The position numbers were made by a program, and so were the translations under genes. A stretch of 64,000 bases of DNA from the NCBI GenBank assembly GCA_035048495.1, contig CM068540.1:14864829-14928828 (forward strand). Direction: 5' to 3'. The stretch's first letter is position 1. Every line of letters begins with the position of its first letter. Positions 22,701 to 34,174 of this stretch are shown piece by piece. The DNA comes from Euptelea pleiosperma (lineage: Eukaryota > Streptophyta > Magnoliopsida > Ranunculales > Eupteleaceae). The notes under the pieces are model-generated. The model made no database searches and was not told the DNA's origin. It was given only the letters and a program-made list of their open reading frames with translations.

Positions 22701-25145
22701 CTATGTTTAAAACGGGATTGATACAGGATTATGAAAACTAGCCTAAATGATGAGTTTAGAGTCTGAGACCAAAGAAAAATTACTATGGATAATAAAAAGC
22801 ATAAAATAAATCTAACAACCTACCACAAATATTTAACAATGCTAACAAATAATTAACTAATAGTTCTAGGGTAAAGGGATCACAGTCCAACAGTGAAAAA
22901 CTCCCAATTATCGATTGAAGGGTCAAATGGAAGTAAGGACCTCCACTAGCCTAGGGTTCAATCAACACTTGTAGGCTCACATAATTATTTTTCCAAGATT
23001 TAACAATTAAAATAAGGGATTTAGAAAGGTCTCTGGAAGTTTTCTGAGGTTTCAGACAAGTATCAACTGATTTAGGTGGGCTTCAGGACAAAAGGAGAAT
23101 TGATGGTTTTTAGGGTTTGGAATATCTCATGGTATGAGCATTCGTGGGTGTTCACCCTCAGTAATACGAGCAATATGTCTAAAATTGGTACCATAACATA
23201 CGAGCAATATATCTAATATAGGACATCAGTTTTTAAGGTTTGTTTGGTTACTAGACATGGATTAGGAATTGAAAATAGAATTTCAAGAGTTGTGATTTTA
23301 GGAAATTTATATTCCAAGAATTGAAATTTTTTTCATTTGGTTACACCAGGGAATTTACTTGGAATTCCCAATGAATTTCAATTAGTTGTTTGGATATCTA
23401 ATAGAATTGGAATTTTTCTACTTAACTAATCTTTGAAATAGTAATTTTTATATAAGAGAAATATCCATCATGCATGCAAATAGTTTGTTGAAAATATGGA
23501 TAAAAGGTCGTCTCACTCTGTACGACATAAACATTAGCAATGGTTCCATTCTATATCCCTAAATTGGCCAAACTTGGAGACTTACGATATTATATATAAA
23601 TGACTTAAAGGATGAAAATATAATACATGGAAACATAATCATGGTATTTAATGTTTATAATACCTAGGATGAAAATATAATACCTACGCAAATGTGTAGA
23701 TTTGTGGGTCATTCGTGCTATTGAACTTGTTAGTGTCATGATTCGACTTTTATGCTCTTGTTTTTTGTTCTTCGGTTTTTGTACTTTTGCTAGAAATAAG
23801 AATAAATATTTTTATAATTATTTTTCATGCATACCTACTACAAATTTGTAGATTTTGTGTAATTCAAGCTACTGATCTTGTTAGTGTTTGAATTCTATGC
23901 TCTTTCTTGGTATTTTTTATTTTTAAAAAGTAAGAATAGTATAATATGAATATTTTTAGTATGTGTGCAAGTTACCGAATGTTTTTTGGTTATATACATA
24001 TATGTTTAATTTAAACATAACAGAATTTTTGCATTTTTTATAACCTTTTATGAAAATTATTGATTTTTGATGAATTTTGTCAAAACTGATGCCTTGAACC
24101 ATGGGTCCCCCCAACCACATAGATTTGTTATTTATTTATTTTTTTGACAAGTCCATAGATTTGTAATTTTGAGCATTACAAATCTAAATCTTGGCTTAAT
24201 TATTGGTTCCTAACTAGAATAGTGATGATGGAGGCAAAGATTTGAACATGCAATTCTTAGAAATCGGTCCTCCCAACCACATAGATTTGTAATTTTGGGA
24301 ATTACAAATTTAAATCCTGGCTTAATTATTGGTTCCTAACTAGAATAATGATAATGGAGGCAAAAGGTCTATATGGTTATGACTTACCCACGTGTGCATT
24401 TTGATATAATTTACTTATTGTGATATGATTTGATGATTATAGTCATTTCCATGTGTAATTATAGTTGGTTATAGTTGTCAGGATCTCAGATACTTGCAAT
24501 AGGATGTAACAGAATGCTATGGACATTCATTTCTACGCTCCATATGGTTGTTTATTATGGTTTGATGGTTTATGAGTGTTTTTTATGCTTATGTTTATCA
24601 TTTCCTAAATGTTGAACAAAAATTTCTACCATATTTCCATCATTTTCATGACATTGTATTATTTCCACATTGGTTGAAATATTTCCAATCTAGGATGATC
24701 GAAATGTATCTTCGAAATTGAAATTTAATTCATTGGCAAGGAGTGATAAGTGTAGGATTTTTCTCCTTCCATCTATTGTTCTTGGAATGAAGTTCGTTAT
24801 TTTCTTGAACTCAAATAGTTTAGGTTGGATTTTGGTTGCTTCAATCATGAGGTTGTGGGGAATTAGTTGAATGGGTCGTAAAAAATGTTGACTTTACAAG
24901 GAAGGCTGGTTACGGCCATCTTTGAGTGAGTTATTTTTCCATCAAAGAGGGAAATTGGAATGGGTGGGTAGCTTAGTTTGTGCATGAGCTGATTGCTTGT
25001 TTTTATTAATTTGATGATGATGATGAAAATCCCAACATTCTCATTTCTATTGGAATGTTCACCATTTCTTAAAGATTGTGTTGCTTTGATCTTTAATAGG
25101 TGGCAATTTTTCGTTCTTTGATTGCGCATTAATGTCCCATGGGGG
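22701..25145. other. AT-rich intergenic with short direct repeats
   Basis: No gene is seen. Two pairs of diverged direct repeats are visible. One pair lies at about 23690 and 23830 (TGTAGATTTGTGGGTCATTC / TGTAGATTTTGTGTAATTCA). The other lies at about 24155-24243 and 24272-24362 (AACCACATAGATTTGTAATT then TTGGTTCCTAACTAGAATA). These look like old unequal-exchange products. Confidence 0.45.
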
Positions 25146-25149
25146 TAAT

Positions 25150-25797
25150 GAATCTTTCTTCCCATCGAAGCTTTTGTGGGGCAGTCTGGTGCTGTCCGAG
25201 ATAGTGTTTTCCTTTGGACAGTCATGCTAGAAAAAATCTTGACCATTGATAATTTGATGAGTAGAGGCTGGAGTATGGCGAGTATGTGTTTTTTATGCAA
25301 GAAAACATCGAATTCGTTGGTCATATGCTGATCCATTGTGATTTCTCCTGCTGCATTTGGTTCTTTTTCCTCAAACTTTTCAGTATCAAGTGGGTTATGC
25401 TTAGTAACCTTAAGGACCTCATCAAGGGTTGGAGCTATGTTCACTTTTCTGGGATTGGTCGAATCTTATGGCGAGTTGGCGACGCCTTCTCTTTTGCTAT
25501 TTGTTGGAAGGAAAGAAACAACAGGATCTTTGAAGACACATCTGAATTTCATATGCAAGTCATCAAGAGGATTATGTCTAAGCTAAGCTTTAATTTTGGT
25601 CATCAGCGCTCAAGGAATTTTATACGGAATTTATCTCCTCATGGGGTTCTTTTGTATAGAGTTCTGTGCATTCAGGTTGATTTTGTAAATTCAGGAGTCT
25701 GGTTCCCCCCTTGTGGGAGATTGTATAGCTTTATCTGTATATTCTCTTTTTGGGGCTTCCCCCTTTAATACATACCCTCTACTCCTAAGAAAGAAAA
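25150..25797 (+). pseudogene. LINE (L1-type) 3' end with zinc-binding RT domain
   Basis: Forward translation gives LTIDNLMSRGWSMASMCFLC, followed in another frame by GHMLIHCDFSCCIWF and ICWKERNNRIFEDTS. This is the zf-RVT region found after the reverse transcriptase in plant L1 elements (CxLC ... HLxxHC ... W). A frameshift lies near 25290. The element ends at AAGAAAGAAAAAAGAAAC after the stop-rich tail TACATACCCTCTACTCC, consistent with a LINE poly(A) end. The RT and endonuclease are missing, so it is a 5'-truncated copy. Confidence 0.7.
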
Positions 25798-27024
25798 AAG
25801 AAACAGGTGGCCATGTTAAAGATCATTATTCAGTATTCACACTTCCATGACTTATTTTTTTGGGTGAGTTAAAGAGTCTTTTGTGTTTGCAAACTCCGTA
25901 ACGTTTTGCTTTTTAGTGTTGATCTTGTCAATACTTTACCAATTATCTTGAAACCATAACAATACCCTTCTGCTCTTTTCTTGGGAGTGCACATGCAACT
26001 CAAACTAGTTCTGATGTTTTTTCTGTCATTAGAGTTTTGGGCCTCGGGCTCTTACAACAGTTATTTTGGAACTCTTAACAAATATCAATTGTGAACTTCA
26101 TCCCAATTTCTTGCATCCAAGCTGTTCACATCAGATCTCTAATTTGGGAATATACATGGCCCGGAGTTGGGGACTGCACATTATCAGGTGATGATTTGTA
26201 TAATTCTATCATAAGTAAGTTGATTTGGATATTTTGGTATCCAAGTACAATGTAACTGAATGGTTGAAGATGTTCTCACACAATGTGGTCCTATTTGTTT
26301 GCTTCTGACCTTACTGTGTAGTTTTGATTACAGTGACCGTAATGATCATTTGTTTTTCTACATTAGAAACTGGATGGCAAAAGTCGTAATATCTTTTGTG
26401 TGTTACTCTATCTTGCAGTAATTAATTTTTAATAATATACAGGCTACAAACTTATCTGGTATACTTGAGATGCTCTGGTGTTTTCTATCAAGGAAAACCC
26501 TTATTGTTACGCCTGCGTAGTGGTCTGGTTTTCTTTTCTTGGAGGACACTTCCTCACTACAGTTTCTCTTCATTTCGTCAGGATCATGAAGAAATTAGAA
26601 GATATGCCTGTCCCACCTCTTGTCAGAAGTGCAGCTCTTATAATCCCCTTTTTAGCTGTTTAACTCATTATATAATCTTGAAGCAAGCCTTGGTATCAAC
26701 TTCTTGATGTAGACATAATTGTTCTTGCTTCCTCTATCACTAGTTTTGATATTGTACTATAAGTATAATATCAGCCACAAGCATGTACTAGACCTAATTC
26801 ATTCCAATTCCAGTCATTGATCACATAGTCAGTTTCATCAAATAATTAAGTTCAGGCCATGGCATATTGGGTGGAGTTGGCCAATTTTCAAAACCATGAA
26901 TTGGACCTTCCTCTTTGTATCTTCCTCAACCAGGTTCATCTCTTGTGAATCAGCCCATCAATTCTTGTTAATACTGCATACAGCTCCGCATCTATCTACT
27001 TGATAGGATCACTTCATATATTCA
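25798..27024. other. Intergenic, nothing recognised
   Basis: Only short motif-free frames are present. I found no RNA gene or repeat I could support. Confidence 0.4.
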
Positions 27025-27242
27025 TCAATGACTCGCTACGATTTGGTTTCCTGGCCAAAAAGTCGCTGAGGAATGCTACGATAGCCTCGACACACCTTTT
27101 TAAGCCTGCATGAAGTGGATGTATGCTTGTTGATAATTGAGTGTTTTATGTATATTTCTCCCTTCAGCTTCCGTGTTAGAAGTCGAAGAACCATTCTGAG
27201 AGTGCAACCCAGACTGGTGTCATGGTAGTCCAAACCCATTAA
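27025..27242. repeat. Conserved duplicated segment, copy B
   Basis: Counterpart of 15695-15905: GGCCAAAAAGTCGCTGAGGA, TTCTCCCTTCAGCTTCC and AACCCAGACTGGTGTCAT match in order. See copy A for the interpretation. Confidence 0.6.
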
Positions 27243-27345
27243 TTATATTATTTATTAATTAAACCCATGGTTTATGTAAATGTATATATGTCACCTAATA
27301 TTACTTAATGCGCAACTTAGGTTATAATTTGTCTCTAATTATATA

Positions 27346-27558
27346 GGTCGGGCTCAGGGGACCCCCTTTTTCTGACCCCTCTTGGTGTTCGTGTGCTCGG
27401 CCGTAGATTTTAAGAATCCAACCGTGGTTGTCAGAGCTGAGCTGGTATCACTTTTTTCACTTTTTGGGCGCTGACAACCACCGTTGGATTCGTGAAATCC
27501 ACTGCCAAGCGTGCGACACCGAGAGGGTCAGAAAAAGGGGGTCCTCGGAGCCTGAGCC
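27346..27558. mobile_element. Foldback MITE with TA-type insertion site
   Basis: The arms are long and nearly complete: GGGCTCAGGGGACCCCCTTT against AAAGGGGGTCCTCGGAGCCT, and GAATCCAACCGTGGTTGTCA against TGACAACCACCGTTGGATTC. The element is about 213 bp and flanked by TATA on the left and a TA run on the right. A TA duplication (Stowaway/mariner-like) is likely but is masked by the TA repeat. Confidence 0.68.
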
Positions 27559-27580
27559 TATATATATATATATATATATA
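27559..27580. repeat. (TA)n microsatellite
   Basis: Eleven TA units directly abut the right end of the foldback MITE. Confidence 0.9.
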
Positions 27581-29130
27581 TGGGGCTGGGATATAATGAC
27601 TCATGCTATTCTTACTAATAGAATGACTAATGGACGTGAGGCCAACACGCAGATGAGTTAAGAGCTGATTTTTGGTGAGGATGATCTTCTCAATATGGAT
27701 ATCAACCCAACAAAAAATCTGCCCACTCCAACATTTGCAGCCGTGAAAAGTTGATTGCAAATCGAAAAATTTTGGACCACTCATTTTCATCGTTAAATTT
27801 AGGTCCATATTTGATAAGGTTAGAAGTTTTAAAAATTACTGATTTTTAAAACTTATTAATCAACTTGATCAGTCATGGAAAGCAAATGGCATCACATAAA
27901 TTTTTTCACCTACATCTAAAATCTCGTTAGTTCAACACGACGAACTTTGATGGAATCACACAAAAAAGGGCCTCCATACCATCAAGTCAGCATATGCCTC
28001 TCCCACCCAAGTTTCCCTCCCATCCTCCTTTCCTTGGATGAAAATTTGGCAGTTGAAAGTCTCCCATAGAGTCCAAAATTTTGTGAAATGTACTTCCCTC
28101 GTGATCTAGACTTAATTCTATTTATGTGGAAATCCCAACACTAGGGTTTGGGATTTTTTTTTTTTTAACGGTCCGTTTCGATACAATAAACACTTGTATT
28201 GTGGTTTGGAAATGTCGGTATGCCGTGGTTTTTGAAGGAAAGCGCACACACCACACATTGCACTTCCCGTAGCCAATAATATGTTTGAAAATATTCGAAT
28301 AAAACGTGATCGAAACCATTAATCAACCTCTATCGGACATCGTGGTTCGCGTTGACGCTGCAAGTATTGCCGATCCAATCTATTTTTTGGCAATTCCTCC
28401 TCTATTGTTGCCATTGCAAACCACTTCGCCACTGTTTTGATCATCAGGGACAGTATATCATTATCATCCTTGGTTGAAGGCCATAGAGGTTAGGTTTTTC
28501 AAGCCCTTACGTCTTCGTTGTCCTTCACTAGACTTATGTTGAAGATGATTCAATTTTTTGAGGGAAAATTAAAAGCATCGGGCCCAAACAAAAAGTGAGG
28601 ACTGGTTGACTTAAGGTATCAAGCCCAAAAGACCAAGTCAACCCATTAGATTTAAACCAAGCCCATCCATAGGCCCCCTTTAGTCCATAATTCCAAGCCC
28701 AGTCCACTGGACTCATTTCGTCCATTACTTATATCCAACCATTAGTCCAAGTCCAAAACCAAATCGGTCTAGACGTATCTCAGTCAACTAGACCCAACCC
28801 AGTTTACCCCTTGACCAGTTCCATTTAACCGGCCAAATTTGATCCTAGACCAACCCAACCCAAATAGGATCAACATGTTTCCCTTGTATCCAATTGAGAA
28901 GTGAGTCCATGAGTCTATCAGAAGACTCTCTTAGAAATGATGGAATTATTGAACGAAGAAGAGAAACTAAGAAAATTTTCTAAGAAATTAAATCATACAT
29001 TTACAAAGTTAGAGCAAAAATTAGTCTCTCATCGACAATCAAAGAATTGTACACGACCAAGGCTCTTATGACCACCACCAACAAGAAGATATTCAATCCA
29101 TTCAAGGCACGTGCCCCCTTGGCCCATAGT
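27581..29130. other. Intergenic, no gene recognised
   Basis: One arm similar to the foldback element at 17649-17886 occurs at about 27664-27700. The rest has stop-rich frames only. Confidence 0.4.
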
Positions 29131-29184
29131 GGCGGAGCCAGGAAGGGGCCAGGGGGCACGTGCCCCACCCCTCAATTTTCAAAT

Positions 29185-29462
29185 GGGTAGCTCAACGAGC
29201 GCCCACGTCATTCGGCTGGGCACCCACAAATGACCAAACTACCCCCCTCCCTTCAGTTTGGGCACCCACACCACTCAACCCCTTCTTCGTTTTCTCACTC
29301 TCTCTCTCTATCTATCTATGGGGTTTTTGCCCCCACGGCACTGAATTGTCATGGGGACTATGTAGCCCATGGCCAGCCCAACCGTGACTACTATGGCAGC
29401 CAAGACCAGCCTGTTCGTGGGCTACATAGCCCCCACAGTAGTACAGCACTGTGGAGGCCAAA

Positions 29463-29542
<80 letters not shown>

Positions 29543-29616
29543 GCCCAAACTAAAGGGGGTATTTTGGTCATTTGTGGATGCCTAACCGAATGACGTGGGC
29601 GCCCGTAGAGCGACCC
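29185..29616. mobile_element. MULE-type MITE with 9-bp duplication and internal GA microsatellite
   Basis: The left terminal repeat begins GGGTAGCTCAACGAGCGCCC and the inverted right one GGGTCGCTCTACGGGCGCCC. They pair for about 85 bp, including CACGTCATTCGG and CACAAATGACCAAA. The flanks are perfect TTTTCAAAT at 29176-29184 and 29617-29625. The interior ends in a long GA run. Confidence 0.82.
29465..29540. repeat. (GA)n microsatellite
   Basis: About 38 GA units without interruption. The long RE/SL-repeat reading frames across this place come from the repeat and are not genes. Confidence 0.95.
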
Positions 29617-29934
29617 TTTTCAAATTCCTTTGACAAAAAAAATTTTATTTCCAAAGTATCCTAAAAATTTAATTTAGTGCCCGTCCTCATATTTTAATCC
29701 TTTAAAGTGCCCTTCCTCACCCACCATCTATTTTACTTTTTTGAATTATTTATATTGATAGGGATATTTGTGTCTTTTTATGCTTTTTTACTTTTTAATT
29801 GAACAAATTAAATACATTCACATTCAAACAATTAAAAACCGTGTAACAAATTTAACTGTTTAACGGGAAATAATTTTATCTAAACATTGGCATCCAAGCC
29901 ACACCTATAAATCTCACGTGGAAGACAGTTAGAG

Positions 29935-30195
29935 ATCCATGATTGTATGGATGTTTTAAACATTCTTAGATGGCCATGCAGATAAAAAATCAGTAGGGTT
30001 GGTGGTTTCTAACCATTAGATTTGAATCTTTTTCAAGGGTTGAATTTCAACCGTGGATTCAAAAATTACTTTGAGTACTGATGAGATTCAATGCCTAGAA
30101 AATACCAATCAGACTGATTTTTTGTCTACATATCCATCTAGCTATGTTTCAAACATCTGTACGGTCATAAAATCTCTAATAATGTGCCACATGGC
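29935..30195. mobile_element. Foldback MITE copy (same family as 5.4-7.7 kb)
   Basis: The arms TTGTATGGATGTTTTAAACA and GTTTCAAACATCTGTACGGT pair, and the core GTGGTTTCTAACCATTAGAT follows the family pattern. The edges are approximate and no duplication was resolved. Confidence 0.5.
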
Positions 30196-30309
30196 ACTTT
30201 TAGGCGCGACTTGACACCCATATAAAAATATCAAACAAAAAAAAATTTCTCCCTCAGCTTTTACCATTATTAAAGAGTAGAACTTTGATGGATGTCCATC
30301 GTCAATTCG

Positions 30310-30625
30310 GACCACATTGTGAACTATGTGGCACACTATTAGAGGTCACTAACTGTATGGATGTTTGGCCAATCCCTAGGTCTACGTACATAACAAAAGT
30401 ATGCCTGATTAGTGATTTTTAGCCTTTAGATCCGAGTAGTACCCCAAATAATGCTCAAAATCCACAATTGAAAACAAAATATTAAAAAGACTCTAATCCA
30501 ATGGATAGAAATTACTAGTCAGGATGAATTTTGTACGTAGGTTCACCTAGGGATGGGCCAAATATCTATACAGTCAGTTATCTCTAAGAACGTGCCACGT
30601 GTCATCCCCTAGTATACTACAAGGA
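30310..30625. mobile_element. Foldback MITE copy (same family)
   Basis: The arms CTGTATGGATGTTTGGCCAA and GGGCCAAATATCTATACAGT pair, with outer arms TGTGGCACACTATTAGAG and CTCTAAGAACGTGCCACGTG. The core matches 5560-5720 (AATAATGCTCAAAATCCAC). No clear target duplication. Confidence 0.55.
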
Positions 30626-30663
30626 TTGTGCCCCCTTTGAGCAAAATCCTAGCTCTGCCGCTG

Positions 30664-31111
30664 GATGTAGAAGCTCTTGTAGTGAAAATCTGATGGACAA
30701 TAAAAATAGGCAAATCGAAGGGGGTATGAGAGATGATCAGATAAATAAGCTGTGCATTCTCTATAGTAATCCTCATGACATGAGGAATAGGATGAGCATA
30801 AATAAAAGTGGGACCCACCTATCTTTTGAGGCGGGTCCATATTGATTTTTTATCTCCTTGGTATGGAGAATAATGTGGTTAAATTAATTAACCAAGACCC
30901 TTTATGGGTGAATGGAAAATCGGTTCCAAACTACCATACTTGCAATGTGTACAAGTGAGTAAAGTTTGTGAAAAACTGTAGTCCCACATTGGAAAACTAC
31001 AAGATTGGAATGCAACTTATATATAAAAGTTGTTCTATAGAGACTTGTAAGTTTAAAGAGAATAGTGGGTGGGGTCGCACTCACACAGGGGCCCATGAAG
31101 AATAAAATACT
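30664..31111. other. Non-coding stretch with LTR- or promoter-like motifs
   Basis: AGTCCCACATTGGAAAACTA and the TATATATAAAAG box at about 31018-31029 resemble the promoter part of plant LTRs. No element edges could be drawn. Confidence 0.3.
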
Positions 31112-31195
31112 ATCCGAACTGAGGACGGGTTTTTGGGGTTAACTCACCCTCGCGGGATCGCGACCCTTTGTCCCGGCCATTGTAGCACGTGTGTC
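31112..31195 (-). pseudogene. Plastid 16S rRNA fragment (nuclear plastid DNA)
   Basis: On the reverse strand this reads ACACACGTGCTACAATGGCC and continues through GGTCGCGATCCCGCGAGGGT to CCGTCCTCAGTTCGGAT, the 3' part of the plastid (bacterial-type) 16S rRNA. The nuclear 18S sequence at this place is different. Only 84 bp are present, so it cannot make rRNA. A nuclear insertion of plastid DNA is the simplest explanation. Confidence 0.85.
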
Positions 31196-32465
31196 CGAAA
31201 TTTCTTAATACGCACCCGATGGCGTCCTACACATGTCGCGCGCACAGGGGGGTACAAATCTCAACTTTTAAGCCTCAAGTGGGTGTGCGAATAACTAAAG
31301 TTTTGCTACTTCATTTATGGGCCGACATTGGGCTTCGGGCTTTGCTTCTTGGCTTGGGCGAATTCATTGGATTTGGGAATAACTGTCAAATAGTTATCTG
31401 ATTCATTGAACGTGGGTGTAACTGTCAAACAGTTACGAACCACCTTCTCTATTTAATCTTATTACGTCCCCTCTTTAAAAAAAATAGAATTTTATGCTTT
31501 AATCAATTTCTATGGATTTTATAAGTTTTCTTCTGTAAGAGTACGAACACGGTTCCGATTTGCCAAACGTGTGGATTAAGTGTTATTTCCGCACGTTGAG
31601 ATCGTTGTATCCTAGGAGACATACGTCTAGAGACCTTTAACACTACAGTAAGGGGACGAATTTGTCTTAAGGCCATTATGTACAACACAAGCCTCGATCC
31701 ATTATACTTGCCAATTAACAATGAGTTTTTATTTTGATTAATTTGGTTTTTATTATTCTCCTCTTCTTTTGTTCTATTTTCTGTGAATATATCATACAGA
31801 TAACATTTTCTACAACAATAGAGTAACCGTTGTCTTTTTACAAGTGGACATACAAAATTTACTACCTCCACTTGAAATAGCTCTTTTCATGAGAACTTTT
31901 CCACTCAAGGGGCCATAGTCAATTCACTTTTGAGATATGACTAAAAGTCGGTTGAGACAACTAATTTGAAATCATGTTCAGCATTGGTTTAATCTTCATC
32001 CCTAAAATGGCATTAGGTCAATTCTATCTATCTAACCTAGTCTTAACCAATGTTAGTCAGTGGTGCAATTGAAAAGTACAAATCAATATTATTAATTTCT
32101 ATTAACAGAGAAGTTGAAAAGTAGACTAATCTTAAAATTTGTCTAGAATATTATTCATGTGATTTAGCCTCAATCTATTAATTATCAATGTCCTGGTTTT
32201 AGGTTTTCTAGAGTCAATGCCAATCAGCCACTTTCTCTATGAATGCAATGCACCACTCAAAAACATCCAACATAACACAAGACTATTTTTTATCTTTTCA
32301 AAGTTTTATAATTTTTTATTTTTAAATATGGTAACAAGAACAGATGCAATGAAAACAAGTGAGCTAAAATAAATAAAAAGCTACGAAGAAAACAAAAGAT
32401 ATTAAAACCTACACACCCAACAAACAGAAGAAATGATATCGAGAACATAAGTAAGATGTGAGAAG
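31196..32465. other. Unassigned sequence left of the copia remnant
   Basis: The stretch 31380-31440 has two imperfect copies of AACTGTCAAATAGTTA. The part 31500-31870 is open on the reverse strand for 122 codons but shows no motif and may be LTR-derived. I could not find the 3' LTR of the minus-strand copia here. Confidence 0.35.
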
Positions 32466-32469
32466 CAGT

Positions 32470-33010
32470 ACTCAATCAATAAGGCAAATACCTATAGATT
32501 TCCTAAGGAATTCAAACCTAAGAAAATCTAAGGGTTTGGTAAAAAGATCAGTCAATTGATTCTCAATTGAGATATTTTCCACAAAAAATCAATCTTGTCC
32601 CCGACAAGATCACCAATAAAATAATGATGAATGTCAATGCGCTTTGTCCTCAAGTGTTAAACGGGATTCTTGAAAATGTTTATAGCATTAGTATTATCAC
32701 AGCCTATTGTCACGGTACCTTGGACAATCTCGTAAGTGTACAACATTTGCTTCATCTAGAGTAGTTGTGTTAAGCAACTACTTGCGACAATGTACTGTAC
32801 TTTTATAGTAGACAGGGAAATGGAGTTATGTTTCTTACTTTGCCAAGCAACTAATCAATTGCCAATATAGAAACACCCACCACTAGTGCTTTTCTTGTCA
32901 TCAACATTACCAACCTAGTTGACATCGGAGTACCCAACTATCTTAGCATTCGTATCAAACGAATACTACAACCCATACCCTAGCTAGAGTCCCATAACAT
33001 TGCGAACGAT
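32470..33010 (-). pseudogene. Copia RNase H / 3' pol fragment
   Basis: Reverse translation contains DVNWVGNVDDKKSTSGGCFY, SISLSTIKVQYIVASS, TNAINIFKNPV, TDLFTKPLD and FEFLRKSIGIC. This is the standard copia RNase H order. It joins directly to RT N-terminal sequence at about 33000, so the RT palm with its YVDD motif is missing. Confidence 0.85.
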
Positions 33011-33640
33011 ATGTTTAACAACAATAATATGGGATTCCTTTGGGACTAGCTTGAAAGTGTATACATACTCCAACACCAAAGGCAATATCTGGACGACTTG
33101 CTCCCAATCATGCTTTTATATAAGATTTGTTCGACATCCTTGCCAACAACATCCTTGCTCAGCTCTTCATGCATGGCAGATATCCAGTTTTCATCAGTTA
33201 GAGATTTAATTACATTCTTAGGTTCGAACTGAGAAGTATAATAACATAGTTAACAACATTTTCAACTTGTCTTCTAGTTTGTACACTATTCTCTAGGTCC
33301 ACCAATCACTTCAGTGATAAGATGACTCTTCTGAACCCATAAGAGGCGGTTTCTCGATAGAGATCTAATATCACTGAATGATACATGCGGATCGGTAGTA
33401 TCAACCAAGTGAGTGACATCTTCATCCTTATCTTCTTGGTTAGACACCAGTTCTTCTCTAGTGTCATCAATGACAATGTACATTTATAGATTTCATGATG
33501 GTTTTGGTCTTTTGATTGGACCCCAATAAGCTTTACTGTTAGTAGAGTGTGCAATGAAGTATCCTTCATCACTTTGGGAGTCCAACTTCCCAAGTTTCTC
33601 TCTATCCCTGAGGATATACCATTTACCTCCAAAGGTACAA
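33011..33640 (-). pseudogene. Copia RT N terminus and integrase-RT linker
   Basis: Reverse reading gives the RT entry motif (PKNVIKSLTDENWISAMHEE) near 33170-33235. The linker follows upstream (DTREELVSNQEDKDED) near 33430-33480, and a changed form of the usual GY.SKAYR motif lies near 33540. Several stops interrupt it. Confidence 0.7.
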
Positions 33641-34174
33641 AAAACTTTACATCCTTTAGTTTAATTGAGACTGCTCGACCTCAGAAGCAAATTCACGTGT
33701 AAGCAGCGCTGTTTGTCGTACCGTTGGCTCTATCTATTCATTGATCCGAGCTTGCTAATAAACTGCAACTCATATGTGGTATTTAAGTTCCAAGTCCCAG
33801 ATAAACTCTATTAACAATATAACAAACAGTGTTAGCAGCTTCAACCCAAAGATTCTAAGGAAGTTTATTGCTATGAAGTATAACACGAGTCATTTCTTGT
33901 ATTACCTTGTTCTTACGCTCAACAACACCATTTTGCTGTGGCATATTAGGAGTAGAGAATTCGTGCTTAATCCCATTTTGTAAAAAGTAATCATCAAATT
34001 TATGATCCTCAAACTCTCCACCATGATCACTCTTGATTTTTACTATTGGGTATCCTTTTTCTTTCTTGATTATTTGACAAATACTTCTAAACTAATCAAA
34101 GGCATCATATTTCTCACGCCAAAAAGCAACCCAAGTAAGGCGAGAAAAGTCGTCTACCATGACAAGAATATATA
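33641..34174 (-). pseudogene. Copia integrase core fragment
   Basis: The reverse strand shows PNMPQQNGVVERKNK (33905-33950), the glutamate-bearing end of the copia integrase core, and VDDFSRLTW near 34130-34160. The frame continues, after the inserted copia element, at 51375. Confidence 0.8.

Larger units (their letters stand above)
29131..30663. mobile_element. Possible DNA transposon with AGYGGCRGAGCYAGG ends, carrying nested MITEs
   Basis: The left end TAGTGGCGGAGCCAGGAAGG and the inverted right end (CAGCGGCAGAGCTAGGATTT on the reverse strand) share a 15-base motif. Both are followed by a GGGGGCAC block. Three smaller elements sit inside. I could not find a matching flanking duplication, so these may instead be two fragments of one TE family. 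Confidence 0.4.

Noticed and set aside
24863..25444. Reverse 193-codon frame
   Set aside because: Mostly opposite the LINE zinc-binding region, which has clear family motifs on the forward strand.
29230..29593. Long frames of alternating Arg-Glu or Ser-Leu
   Set aside because: They are translations of the GA microsatellite on both strands.
29131..30663. Calling a complete DNA transposon with confidence
   Set aside because: The end motifs match, but no 8- or 9-bp flanking duplication could be found.
31196..32465. 3' LTR of the minus-strand copia
   Set aside because: I could not match this stretch to the presumed 5' LTR right of 58440.
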